Positions 35,327-48,000 of a stretch of 64,000 nt of DNA are shown in pieces. The notes below the pieces were generated by a model that was given only the letters and a program-made list of their open reading frames with translations, was not told where the DNA came from and searched no databases. This DNA comes from Microstegium vimineum. Taxonomy: Eukaryota; Streptophyta; Magnoliopsida; Poales; Poaceae. The DNA lies in contig CM039122.1 of assembly GCA_022036555.1 (NCBI GenBank), forward strand, positions 48,473,600 to 48,537,599, in the 5' to 3' direction. The stretch's first letter is position 1. Every line of letters begins with the position of its first letter. Position numbers and translations under genes: made by a program.

Positions 35327-37141
35327 ATGGATCATATCAACAACATGAAGAAACCACCAAGATTTGATGGCTCCAACTATGGCTATTGGAAGGTCAAGAT
35401 GACCACACACATCAAGTCAATTAGTCAGAAGGTGTGGCTTGTGGTGGACAAGAAGTTTGAAGTTGCAAATGTGGAAGCTCCAACTACACAAGAAGAAGAG
35501 AAGCTTCAACACAATGACATTGCTCTTAGTGCCATCCATGAGGCTCTTGATAAAAAGGTCTTTGAGCAAATCAAGAATCTAGAGAGTTCTCATGAGGCTT
35601 GGAAGAAGCTTGAAGAATCATTTGAGGGCACACAACCCGTCAAGGGAGCTAAGGCATACATTCTCAAGGAGAAATTTGCAAGCTTCAAGATGAAGGATGA
35701 TGAAAATGTGTCGGAGATGTTTCATCGGCTTCAAGTGCTAGTCAATGATCTCACGGCTCTTGGTGAGAAGGTTGAGGACAAGGACTTCTCTCACAAGTTC
35801 TTGAGGTATCTTCCATCCTGGTTTGACACACTTGTGACCTTGATTGTAAGAGGTGGGCTAGACACCATGACTCCAAATCAAGTCTTGGAAGATGTCATGA
35901 CTCAAGATGCTTATCGGGAGAACAAGGAAGAAGATGTCAAGAAAGAAGACAAGAAGGATGAGAAGAAGAAGAGCATAGCCTTCAAGGCTACATCATCACA
36001 CAAGAGCAAAGGCAAGAGCAAGATTGAAGAATCAAGTGAAAGTGAAGACCAAAGTGCTAGTGATCTTGATGAAGAGGAGATGACTCTCTTTATGAGGAAA
36101 TTTGGGAGATTCATGAAGAAGAAGGGCTATGGTGCAAGAAGGAAGAAGACTTCCTTCAAGAATCATGATGAACCAAGAAAGTGCTTCAAGTGTGAAAGCT
36201 TTGATCATCTCATTACTCATTGTCCTTACAATAGTGACAAGGATGATGATGATCACAAGAAGAGAGGCAAGAAAGAGAAGAAACCCCTATTTGACAACAA
36301 CAACAACAACAAGAAGAAGAAGGGCTACTCTCACATTGTTACTTGAGATAGTGACTCTTCATGTGATGATGATAGTGATCAAGAAAAGAAGACCACTACC
36401 AAGAAGAAGGCTTTTGCAAGTATTGCAATGAGGGATAAGATCTCTCTATTTGACACTCCATCATCATGCTTCATGGCTAAGTCCACTAAGGTACTTTGTC
36501 ATGATGAGAGTGAGAGCGAGAGCGATAGTGATAGTGAGGAGACCTCAGAGGAGGAACTCATGGACATGCTTGAGAAAGCTAAGAATTACATTGACAAGAA
36601 GAGAAAGGAGTGCAAGGAATTGCGCAAGGCCAATGTGGCTCTTGAGAAAAACCTTGATGAGGCCGTATCATCTCATGACAGGCTAATGGAAGCCCATGAG
36701 AAGCTAGTGAAGTCTCACTCTAAGCTTGAAAGAGCTCATTCCTCTCTCCTTGACCAAAGTAAGAAGGAGATTGCTCAAACATGTGACATGGGAGTTACTT
36801 GTGATATTCTTGATGAATCTTTCTATACTCCTACCCCCAAGAAAGGCAAGGCCGCCTTTGTTTCTCACAAAACTCGTTTTGTGAAGAACACCGGTAGCTA
36901 TTGCAAGAGTTGCAAGCAAGTTGGTCACAATGAGCAAGCATGCAAGAACAAGAATGCCAAACAAGATGTATCCTCCATGAGAGTTGATTCATTCTATGTA
37001 CTTTCCAAGGGTACTAATGGTGTTCATGCCAAGTTTGTTGGTGCTCCATGGATGGCTTCCAAGAAGTCCATTTGGGTACCAAAATCTTTGGTAACTAACC
37101 TTGGAGGACCCAAGCAAGTTTGGGTACCTAAAAAGAATTGA
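35327..37141 (+). pseudogene. Sirevirus B gag (capsid/nucleocapsid)
   Basis: ATG 35327 begins with KKPPRFDGSNYGYWKVKM, the copia gag opening. Next come ESSHEAWKKLEESFEG and YLPSWFDTLVTLI (UBN2-like capsid region), a Lys/Glu-rich linker, a knuckle CFKCESFDHLITHC (CX2CX4HX4C, about 36183-36224), a coiled coil (about 36580-36770) and a second knuckle CKSCKQVGHNEQAC (about 36904-36945). It ends VWVPKKN at TGA 37139-37141. The only break is TGA 36344-36346, which by context stands where a Trp codon is expected; downstream reading continues in frame. About 600 codons, normal for a Sirevirus. Confidence 0.88.
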
Positions 37142-39636
37142 TCTCTCTTGTAGGTCAATTACGAAGCCGGGGGAGGCATTGGGTGCTTGATAGTGAGTGC
37201 ACTCAACACATGACCGGTGATGTAAGGATGTTCAACTCAATAAACCAAGATAATACACAAGGTTTTGATAGTATCACATTTGGTGACAATGGCAAAGGCA
37301 AGGTGAAAGGACTTCGAAAGATTACTATCTCCAATGATCTAAGCATTAGCAATGTGCTTCTAGTGGAAAGGCTTGAGTTCAATCTATTGTCGGTTGCCCA
37401 ATTGTGTGATCTCGGTTTCAAGTGCATATTTGGAGTGGAGGATGTGGAAATCATTAGTGTAGATGGTTCAAACATGATCTTCAAGGGATTTCGGTATGAG
37501 AACCTCTATCTAGTGGATTTCAATGCTAGTGAGACTCAACTCTCTACATGTCTCATCTCAAGGTCTAGCATGGGTTGGTTATGGCATAGAAGGCTTGGAC
37601 ATGTTGGCATGAAGCAATTGAACAAGCTAATCAAGCATGATCTAGTGAAGGGCTTGAAGGATGTCACTTTTGAGAAAGACAAGCTATGTAGTGAATGTCA
37701 AGCCGGAAAGCAAGTTGGAAATACTCATCCAAAGAAGAGCATCATGAGTACAAGCAAAGTTATTGCACATGGATCTCTTTGGGCCAACAACTTACATGAG
37801 TTATTGCACATGGATCTCTTTGGGCCAACAACTTACATGAGCATTGGTGGCAATAAGTATGGATTTGTGATAGTAGATGACTTCACAAGATACACTTGGT
37901 ATTCTTCTTGAGTGACAAGAGTGACACATTTGATATCTTCAAGTCATTTGTCAAGAGGTGCCAAAATGAGTTTGAAACAACTATCAAGAGAGTTAGAAGT
38001 GACAATGGGAGTGAGTTCAAGAACACAAGAGTTGAAGAAATTTGTGATGACTTTGGGATCAATCATCAATTCTCTCCAAAGTACACTTCTCAATCCAATG
38101 AGATAGTTGAAAGGAAGAATAGAACCTTGATTGACATGGCAAGATCAATGCTAAGTGAGTACAATGTTAGTGACTCTTTTTGGGCCGAAGCTATCAATAC
38201 GGCTTGCTATTCTAGCAACCGTCTCTCTTGTCATGGAATGCTTGAGAAGGCTCCCTATGAGCTATTGAATGGAAGAAAGCCAAACATTGCCTACTTTAGG
38301 GTGTTTGGATGCAAGTTCTATATCTTGAAGAAGGGAACAAGGTTGAGCAAGTTTGAAAAGAAATGTGATGAGGGATTTCTACTTGGCTACTCAACTACTA
38401 GCAAGGCTTATAGAGTATGGAACTTGACTAGTAGCATTCTTGAGAAGTGCATGATGTTGAATTTGATGAAACTCAAGGCTCTCAAGATGAAGAAGAAAAC
38501 CTGGATGATGTGAGAGGTGACAAGTTGGTCAATGCTATGAAAGATATGGATATTGGTAACATTAGACCAAGACAAGTCCAAGATGAAGATGAAGATCAAG
38601 TTCAAGCTAGTTCATCATCTCAACAAAATTACATCAACATTCAAGTGCTCCAACCTACCAACATTGCAAGAGATCATCCATTAGATCAAGTTATTGGAGG
38701 CATTCAAAGTGGTGTTCAAACAAAATCAAGATTGGATTTATTTTGTGAGCATTACTCTTTTGTCTCATCATTTGAGCCAACCAAGATTGATGAAGCTTTG
38801 AAGGATGTTGATTGGATCAATGCTATGCATGAAGAGCTCAACAACTTTACAAGAAATCAAGTTTGGGAATTGGTAGAAAGACCAAAGAAGCACAATGTCA
38901 TTGGAACCAAATGGGTTTTCAAGAACAAGCAAGATCAAGATGGAATAGTGGTAAGGAACAAAGCAATACTAGTAGCTCAAGGTTACTCTCAACTTGAAGG
39001 TCTTGACTTTGGGGAAACATATGCTCCAGTGGCAAGATTAGAGGCAATAAGAATCCTATTGGCCTATGCTTGTGCACACAATATAAAGCTATACCAAATG
39101 GATGTCAAGAGTGCATTCCTAAATGGGTATATCAATGAGGAGGTGTATATTGAGCAACCACCCGATTTTGAAGATGCTAAGAAGCCCGACCATGTATTCA
39201 AGCTCAAGAAGGCTCTCTATGGGTTGAAGCAAGCACCTAGAGCATGGTATGAGAGGTTGAGAAGTTTTCTTCTCTCAAAGGGGTTCAAAATGGGATTGGT
39301 TGATACTACCCTATTCACCAAGAAGATTGGAAATGACTTGTTTATCTTGCAGATCTATGTGGATGACATTATCTTTGGATCTTCAAATCAAGACTTTTGT
39401 GAAGAGTTTGGGGAGATGATGGCTAATGAGTTTGATATGTCAATGATTGGTGAACTTAGTTACTTCCTTGGACTTCAAATCAAGCAATTGAAGAATGGTA
39501 CATTTGTGAGTCAAGGCAAGTACATCAAGGATATGGTGAAGAAGTTTGGGCTAGAAGAAGCTAAAGGCATTAGTACTCCCATGGGGACTAATGGACATTT
39601 GGATAGTGACTCAAGTGGCATGATGGTAGATCAAAC
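37138..39636 (+). pseudogene. Sirevirus B pol, 5' part: protease, integrase, most of reverse transcriptase
   Basis: The protease active site reads LDSECTQHMTGD, with Glu where the catalytic Asp-Ser-Gly triplet has Gly. The integrase has WHRRLGHVGM and CSECQAGKQ (zinc finger), then LLHMDLFGP, VRSDNGSEF and IVERKNRTL. A tandem 41-bp duplication sits at about 37759-37840 in front of the first catalytic Asp. Frameshifts lie at about 37900 and about 38450. RT has YQMDVKSAFLNGY, YGLKQAPRAWYERL and YVDD (about 39357-39368), and is cut at 39636 by the Tat gypsy insertion. Confidence 0.9.
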
Positions 39637-40652
39637 TGTTGACACAAAAAGCGTTAGGATCTGCGAACACCTCGGGCTATTACCCAAAATTCGATATCCA
39701 AGGTGTGCCAGTCGATTTGACCAGTTAATCGACAAGGACGATAACTAGAACAAGATCTAAGCAAGACAACGGCGATATGCCCGGATGTCAAGACTCAAAC
39801 TTGATCAGGATAACTAGAGCAGAGCTGAACGAGACAACAGCGATGTGCCTGGATGTCAAAGCTCAGATTACTCCCACGCGGAACTTACAAGGGTTTGACA
39901 GAGATCAAGGTGATGCAGCGCGTCGAAGCTTGAAGAACTCGTAGATAAGCTAAGACTAATGCAATAAAGGGTAAATTGCAGTAAAGGTAAATAAGAGTAA
40001 TTTGATTTGTTTTTGATAGATTGATATTCTACACGCAGCCCTTGGGCACATATTTATACTCCCGCATGGAGAGTTGTACACAGACACGATTCGTACCTTC
40101 CCTAAAACAAACTCCTACTTTAAAGGAAATAACTGACTCGCGTAGGAGTCGGATCCAAATAACAATATTATTTTCCTAAACAAACACCCCTATTTTAAAG
40201 GAAAACAAACAACTCGCGCAAGAGTCAGACTCAAACTACTATAATAATACTGGTATACAATCACCAGTTTCCTTATGTCCTTCCTTCGATGAAAACTTTC
40301 CATCGGCAGATTCCTTCAATCCGCGACTTCCTTCTTTCGCCACCGACAATCTTCTGTTGACGTCAACCGCCACAACACCCTGTGTCCATCGGCATCATCT
40401 CTTCATTGGCAATCAGCATCGGCAACATCTCCTCATCGGCAATCGGCATCGGCAACATCTCCTCATCGGCAATCAGCATCGGCAACTTTGCATTTCTGGT
40501 TACTTCACCAATTGACCCTTATCGGCAAGAACCATCCAGCTCCCATCGGCAATAAACTTGTCATCTGATAACTTTCCGATGCCGATAGAAAACAACCACC
40601 GATCAACACAAGTCTTAGCTCTTTTGACATGTGCCGAAAAACAGTGTCAACA
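39637..40652 (-). repeat. 3' LTR of the Tat gypsy element
   Basis: 1016 bp. It contains three 30-bp units (ATCTCCTCATCGGCAATCGG then CATCGGCAAC) at about 40399-40490, against four in the other LTR. The polypurine tract (minus-strand AATTGGGGGGCATG, 40653-40666) adjoins it and marks it as the 3' LTR. Confidence 0.9.
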
Positions 40653-40654
40653 CA

Positions 40655-40664
40655 TGCCCCCCAA
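40655..40664 (-). promoter_or_regulatory. Polypurine tract of the Tat gypsy element
   Basis: Minus-strand TTGGGGGGCA just upstream of the 3' LTR, the plus-strand primer for reverse transcription. Confidence 0.75.
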
Positions 40665-40910
40665 TTTCGGAGTGTATAATATTTTACGCGCCGAAATTCT
40701 CTCTATTGTAGCCGTTCTTTCCGAGATAACTGCACAACTTCCTCGATCTCCGCGCCCAGAATTGCAATTTATTAATAAAATTCCTCGACTATAATGCAAA
40801 CAGTTGCAAATCTAATCATATCTCCTTGATTATAGTGCACATCCACCGCAGGCCTCTCTACATTCCTGCACAGTATGAGCAGAAATTCCAAAATACCCCT
40901 GACCTAGGTC

Positions 40911-40917
40911 TATAAAA
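40911..40917 (+). promoter_or_regulatory. TATA box of the antisense PMD gene
   Basis: GTCTATAAAAGTTACC, a consensus TATA box about 180 bp before the ATG at 41094 and outside the LTR. It gives the PMD gene a promoter of its own on the strand opposite gag-pol. Confidence 0.6.
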
Positions 40918-41093
40918 GTTACCACGATCTAATTTACTTTTTTACCCTGGGCCTTCTTTCACTTTTCACCTACTTCCGTCTTCAACCTCGGCGTCTTCAA
41001 CCTCGGTGGCGACTTCGAAGAACAATCTTGCGAGCCCAAACAACAGTTCACTCCTCAAGCAGAGTACGAGCCGCAAGAACTCTTCCAACTCCA

Positions 41094-44000
41094 ATGGTGA
41101 TCCACGTCGACATCCCCAAAGTAAGCCTACTCCTTCCTCATCTTCTCTTCTGCCAGTTCCTTTTTCACATGAATTTTGCAATATTTTCCCGCTTTCTTTC
41201 TTTGACTCTTCTTTTCTCTTTCAAAACCTAGGAACTGTACAACAGAGTAGTAATCCCTATCGAGCAATCCAATTTCAACTGCTTAGGCCCAATGGGAAAC
41301 CCAGATCCCATCAATCTGATCAATGCAGAAGCCAACTGCATCCCCTTTAAATCTGAGTGCTTCAACTTAGGGTTATGGAAGGATGCCTTCCGTTCATGGC
41401 CCAAACCAACCAAGGGGTGGAAGAACTGGTACCTTAGGGTAATTAGAACACAGTGGGTTTATTGGGCAGAGCGCAATTTAGACCAATGCATCAGACTCTC
41501 CATTGCCGATATGGAGAAGAATGAGAACATGATGATAATAGCCTCCTACTTCTGGTCCGACACAATGAATGCCTTTTTATTCAGACATGGACCAACCACT
41601 CCTACCCTTGCCGATGTGCATATGATGACCGGCCTTGATGTCTCTTCTGCCGATGTCCCAGCCTTGTTCCATCGGAAAGCTGAGTACAAAGTGAACACAC
41701 GGAACATCGGTGGCTGGACCGGTTATATTCAAGAATATCAGAAGACTGGATCGGTAGTTCGGAGGGAGCATGCCATCTTTCTGAATATGTGGTTAGAAAA
41801 ATTCATCTTCTGTGGCAGAGCAGTCGGACCTACCACCATGCATCTTCCAGCAGCAGAACTCCTTGCCGATGGAACAAGACTCCCTCTCGGTCGATATCTT
41901 CTTGGATCGGTATACCATCTCCTGCATCAGGTGTCCAAGAAGCTATTACTGGGCGAGTCCATCGGCAATCTCGGGGGTCCTTGGTGGTTCATAAACATGT
42001 GGCTAAATGCACACATGTACAAGGTTTTCCAATTTGACCTATTCAGCCAGCAATTTCTGAGAGATATATCGGAAAACTATATATTTGGTGACGATGAATC
42101 GGCAACTCGTCCCCCACTCAATTTCGGAGAGGCCATCATAGTGCTGCCAGGAACCGATGCAGATGCAGACCAGTTTGGCAGATTCTTCCAAAAATTCTAC
42201 AACGTAATCCCTGCCGCATAACGGCTTTGGTGGCCTTACATCGACAAGGACAATCGATTCCCCTTGCTATTCAACCTTACCGATGGGAACGTGCCTCAGA
42301 ATGAAGTGATCATGAAGGTCAGCATTGTTCCCCGAGCCATTCCAGTTAACATTTTTGGAACTGGGAAGAATGCTCCTCCATCCTTTGAATTCTATTACCC
42401 ATCGGTAGAGGCAAGACAACTGGCATTTGGTCAACTACCGATCAAGCTCTGCTATGCCAAAGTTGTAAAACCAAGACAAGTCATCTCTAGTGCCATGGAC
42501 TGGAACAAGGTCGTCAATCTACCTCCCGATGCCGATACGCCAGACATTGATCTATCCTCCTGGGCACCAACATCTTTCATCATGGAAGAGTACAAGTTTT
42601 GGTGGCAAGAATGAAGACATCAACTGTTTGCCAAGTCATCACACCATTATCGACATTTGATTGACGCCAACTACGCCATTCCGATGATGCGGTAAGTTTT
42701 TATTCCAATGCATTTCTTATTATTTACTTCTATCATCGGCATCTGACCTTATTTTGCCTAACAGGTTGATGACCCAATCCCTAAAATAAGCAAGAGCGGC
42801 AAGCCTTTCCGCGTTCGAGTAATGAGTCCAATATCAGTTGTTGGCAATAATGCTCCCACACTGGCTGCCTTCACCCCTCAGAGGGTCCCCAAGGTCACTC
42901 TGAAGCCAAGGTCAACGCCGACAACGACTAGTGCCACTCCATCGGCTGTTGCTGCCATTTTGGCGCGGGCCTTTGCGGTAAGTCTTACTTTTACTTTTAC
43001 CGATCACAAGCTATTCATCGGCAATATTTATTTTATATAACTTGCATCAAACATTTCAGGCAGCGAGGCCATCGGCAGCTACTCCAAACGTTCGAGCATC
43101 TCCAACTCCTGCTGCCGATGCCCCCCAGGCTTCAAAACGGGCTGGTTCACCCACTGCGGCCCCGAAGAAGAAACGTCTGAGGCAAGCTACTCCAGCTGCA
43201 TCACCAACTGTTGCCGATGTGCCAATAGCCGAACAACCATCGGCATCTGCTCCTGAACAACCAGTGGAAGAAACCCCGATCTAGGAAGCAATGCCACCAC
43301 TGCAGGAACCAACTGCAACAACATCAGAATCGGTACCAGCGACTACACTGGACAAAAATCCTGGCCAGAGGATAGCATCACCGCCACAAGACCCGACCAC
43401 CGCAGAAGAGACAGCGCCAACAACAGCACCAACCGCTCCCCCAACAGAAGCTTGTTCATCGGCAACCGCTGCCGATATCCAGGATGAAGCCGTGCCATCC
43501 GACTTTCCAAGTCCCAGGCAAGAAATCCGCTTCAAGATGGTAAACCGATTATCTAAAAACTTGTAGTATAAATTTATGAACGGCAAATTTTAACTTGCCT
43601 CCTTTCAGGCTCAAGACTCTCCCGATAGCTTGTTCTCTTTCGGCATCAACCTCCCTGGCGAAGACCAAGATCAAGAGGGTTCTGCTGCAGCAAACAGCCT
43701 ATTCTCCTTCGCCGTCAACTTTCCCAATGAAGACGAGGACGAAGAAAGCTCTGCTCCAGCTTTATCGGCAGAGGTCAAATTCAAGCTTGAAACACTACTC
43801 TCCCTGCTGCAACACAAAACACATCCCAGCTCGTCCAAGATTCTACTGCAGCAAAGGCAGCTTTGAAAGATATCCAAGGCCACTTGTCTGCCGATACAGA
43901 AGAGATCCTCTTCCAAGCAGCCTTCCTCGAGAGTCGTCAACTCCAATACCAACGGGTCTCATGCCAGATCGCCAATAGGAACGCCCAATCCAATCTTACA

Positions 44001-44360
44001 GAAGAAATGCTCAAGTTCAATAAAATTGCCGATGAGAAGCATAAGAGCATCGGCTAAGTAGAAGCTTCCGGTACCGATCTTGAGCAGGGGATCATTCAGC
44101 TATCGGCAAGAAAGGAAGAGCTGCAAGCCGAACTGAGAAGGGTTGAAGAAGCTTTAAATACAGCTAACCAGAAGAAAGCTCAGCTGCCCGATACCGTCAA
44201 AGCTCTTCGACAAGCAAGGGACTTGAACGCTCGACAAGCTATCACGCTGAAGAAGAAGATTAAACCAATCGGAGGGTCTGCCGACGAGGACGCCAGGGAG
44301 ATGGAAGAAATAGAACAAATTTGCCTGCGTGCGATGTCAACTATCCAATCCGTGTTGTAA
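41094..44360 (+). pseudogene. Plant mobile domain (PMD, PF10536-like) gene antisense in the Tat gypsy element, with introns
   Basis: ATG 41094 opens a short exon 1 (to 41120). Intron 41121-41231 (GTAAGC to CTAG) joins it in frame to exon 2, which holds the PMD region: FRSWPKPTKGWKNWYLRV, WSDTMNAFLFRHGPTTPTL, DVHMMTGLDV and GPWWFINMWLNAHMYKVFQ. Further GT-AG introns lie at 42692-42764, 42978-43059 and 43540-43608. Later exons are Pro/Ala/Thr-rich, then acidic with two SLFSF-type repeats, and end in a Gln/Glu-rich coiled coil (stop 44358-44360). Cellular PMD proteins (MAIL1/MAIN) act in silencing; the role in transposons is unknown. Breaks: TAA 42219-42221, TGA 42612-42614, a stop near 43864, TAA near 44055, and a one-base frame offset at the second splice junction. 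Confidence 0.78.
41121..41231 (+). other. Intron 1 of the PMD gene
   Basis: GTAAGCC at the donor and a pyrimidine-rich tract ending ACCTAG at the acceptor. Removing these 111 bases keeps the frame open from ATG 41094 into the PMD domain, which supports the intron. Confidence 0.7.
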
Positions 44361-44486
44361 TCTATTACAATTTCATCACATCGGCAAATGTAGTCAGTAA
44401 CACTTGATTTTGCTTTGTAATATAATGTCAGTACGTTTTACCGATGTTTTATAACTCTTCCTTTCATCGGCATTCAAACAAGCACT
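44361..44486. other. Convergent gap between the PMD gene and the integrase stop
   Basis: AT-rich 126-bp space where the plus-strand PMD gene and the minus-strand pol gene end tail to tail. Probably it holds polyadenylation signals for the PMD transcript. No other feature. Confidence 0.4.
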
Positions 44487-47400
44487 CTATGCGTCTACCC
44501 AAATACTAGGGTAATACTTCTTCAAGTATTTACCGTTGATTGCTCTGGAAAATGCCACTCCTTCGAGAGTTTCCAAAATATAGGCATTGCCAGGAGCAGA
44601 CTGTTTTATCCGATAAGGACCTTCCCAGTTAGGAGACCATTTTCCAAACTTAGAACTCTTAGTCCCAATCGGTAAAATCAACTTCCACACTAGATCACCA
44701 TCGGCAAATTCCTTTACCTTTACTTTCTTGTCATACCATCTGGCGACCCTTTTCTTATTGTCTTCAATGCTGATCAAAGCCCTCAACCGATGACCTACTA
44801 AGTCCTCCAACTCATCTTTTATAAGAGTACCATACTCATCGGCAGTCAATTGATCTTGAGAAGACAATCGCCTAGAACTAGTTTTAATTTCCCAAGGCAG
44901 GACAACATCATGTCCATAAACCAACTGATACGGCGAGACTTTGGTCGCACCATGACAAGTCATCCGATACGACCATAGAGCTTGATTTAATACTATATGC
45001 CACCTTCTAGGGTTCTCTTCAATCTTGAGTTTGATAAGCTTGATAACTCCTTTATTAGTTGCTTCAGCCTGACCGTTAGCTTGGGCATAATAAGGAGAAG
45101 AATTCAATACTTTGAACCCCATACTAGCAGCAAATTCATCAAACTCTCCCAATGTGAACATAGTTCCTTGATCGGTAGTAATAGTCTGAGGAATACCGAA
45201 TCGGTAAACAATATGCTCTTTTACAAAGTCCACCATGTTTGCCGATGTCACCTTCTTCAAAGGAATCGCTTCAACCCATTTCGTGAAGTAATCGGTAGCA
45301 ATGAGTATAAATTTATGCCCCTTACTTGATGGCGGATAAATTTGGCCAATGAGATCAATAGCCTATCCTCTGAACGGCCAAGGTTTGATTATAGGATTCA
45401 TTGCCGATGCAGGTGCCCTCTGGACATTACCAAACTTCTGACAATCCTGGCACCCTTTAAAATAGTTGAAGCAATCTTCAAGAATTGTCGGCCAATAATA
45501 TTCATTCCGTCTGATCATCCACTTCATCTTGAATGCCGATTGATGCGCTCCACACACACCTTCGTGGATTTCGCCCATTAACTCTTGTGACTCCTCTTTA
45601 CCAAGGCATCTGAGCAAGACTCCATCAATTGTCCGATAATACAGTTCATCGTCAAGGAGCACATACTTGGTAGCTTGAAACCTTAGACGCCTTTCAACCT
45701 TCTTAGATGGATCTTTTAAGTAATTGGTGATTTCTTTTCTCCAGTCATCGGCAACCATTACCGATGTCATGACTTCTTGAATCAGCTGATATCCTGAAGC
45801 GTTCTGTGCTAACCGATTAGCCTCTTCATTATGCAACCTGGGAATATGTTCAAGGCGATATTCTTTGAATTCTCTCAATAATTGTAAACACTTCTCATGG
45901 TGTGCAATCAATACTTCACTTCGGCATTCATATACCCCAGTCAATTGATTGATCACCAACATAGAATTGCCAAAAATTTCAACAGCATCGGCACGCACTT
46001 CTCTGAGTAATTCCAACCCTTTTATTAAAGCCTGATACTCAGCCTGATTGTTTGTTGATGTAGCAACAATCGGCAATGAGACTTCATACTTCTGTCCTCA
46101 GGGTGAAATTAAGAGAATACCGATACCTGCTCCTTGTTTGCACGTAGATCCATCAAAGAACAAAGTCCAAGGAGCAATCTCCACCGAGCTTACTACATTG
46201 CAATGCTGCGTAACAAAATCGGCCATCACCTGTCCTTTAACTGCCTTAGCCGATTCATACCTTAAGTCAAACTCTGAAAGTGCCAGAATCCATTTGCCGA
46301 TTCTCCCACTTAATATCGGCATCAACAGCATATACTTGATCACATCATCTTTGCAGATAACAGTGCATTCAGCCGACAATAAATAATGCCTCAATTTTAT
46401 ACAAGAGAAATATAAACATAAACACAATTTCTCTATGGCCGAATACCTGGTTTCAGCATCCACTAACCTTCTGCTCAAATAGTATATTACACGTTATTTC
46501 CCTTCAAATTCTTGAATTAAGGCTGATCCGATAACACCGTCATCGGCAGACAAATACAACCTGAAAGGCTTCCCGTGCTGAGGTGGAACCAAGACTGGAG
46601 GGTTCACCAAATACTTTTTGATCTCCTCCAAGGCTAACTGATATTCCTCTTTCCATGTAAACTCTTGATCGGCTTTCAGCTTTAACAATGGACTAAAAGA
46701 TTTAATCTTACCAGATAAGTTGGATATAAATCTTCTGATGAAATTAATCTTGTCGATCAAGGATTGCAGCTCAGTCTTGTTTGTAGGAGCAACCACCTTG
46801 TTAATTGCATCAATAGATTTCCTGCCGATCTCAATGCCTCTTTGATGCACCATGAAACCCAGAAATTGGCCTACCGATACACCAAATGCACACTTGTTAG
46901 GATTCATCTTCAACCCATGCTCCCTTGTGCACTCCAGGATTTTTTGCAAATCGGCAAGATGCTTCTCAAAATCTCTGGACTTAACCACCACATCATCAAT
47001 ATAGATTTTAACTATCGTGTCGATATACTTATGAAAGATAAAATTCATTGCTCTCTGATAAGTAGCACCGATATTTTTCAAGCCAAAAGTCATGACAACC
47101 CATTCAAATAAACCGACATGACCTGGACATCTGAAAGCAGTCTTGGATATATCTTCTTCAGCCATGAATATCTGATTATATCCAGCATTACCATCCATGA
47201 AGCTAATGATTTGATGTCCAGCAGCAGCATCAATCAGCAGATCAGCAACGGCATCGGGTACCCATCCATCGGCGTGGCCTTGTTGAGATTCCTGAAATCA
47301 ATACAAACACGAAGTTTTCCATTTTTGTTATACACAGGAACCACATTAGAAATCCATTCGGCATATCGACATTGCCGAATAAATCCAGCTTTGATTAACT

Positions 47401-48000
47401 TTGTAATCTCAGCCTTAATGTCAGGTAGAATGGTAGGATTGCATCGGCGCGCAGGTTGCCGATGTGGTTGGAAACCAGACTTAATAGGTAACCGATGTTC
47501 AACTATCGATCGGTCTAAACCAGGCATCTCTGTGTAATCCCAAGCAAAACAATCTTTCTATTCCTTTAATAAATCGGTTAACTGCTGTTTACATTGGGAA
47601 TCTAACTTAGCACTAATAAAAGTAGGCCTATGTTTACTACCATCGCCGATGTCTGTCTCGAGTAAATCATCGGTGGATGTGAAGCCCTGTCCCAGTTTCC
47701 CATCATCAATGAACTGACCCATTAAAACTCTTCTTCAGGACCGACTGCTTGGATTGTTGTAATGCGGTAATTGGCAACTTTGAGGAACTCTGTGTCCCAA
47801 ACTTCACCTGATATGCATCTGGTTTGCTCATAAGTTTCCGATTCTGCCGACGCAACGATCGATGGGGTCTCACTTCGGACGACTTCGATCCTATCTCCGA
47901 CCCACTGCACAAGGCTTTGATACATGGTGGAAGGAATACAACAATTGGCGTGGATCCAATCCCTTCCTAGGAGCAAGTTGTAGGTGCCTTTGCCACTGAT
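44487..48000 (-). pseudogene. Tat gypsy pol, 3' part: reverse transcriptase, two RNase H regions, integrase
   Basis: RT (about 47530-46800) has AEWISNVVPVYNKNGKLRVC, MDGNAGYNQI and the catalytic YIDDVVVKS (about 46990). A first RNase H-like stretch (46478-46200) is followed by a second one, LFFDGSTCKQGAGIGI with TNNQAEYQALIKGL, typical of the Tat dual-RNase H layout. The integrase has the zinc finger (HEGVCGAHQ, CQDCQKFG), core TTDQGTMF and NGQAEATNKG, and a C-terminal YYPSIW end at 44487. Breaks: frameshift near 47980, another near 47240, TAA 46494-46496, TGA 46098-46100 and TAG 45363-45365. The rest reads through, so this copy decayed recently. Confidence 0.88.
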
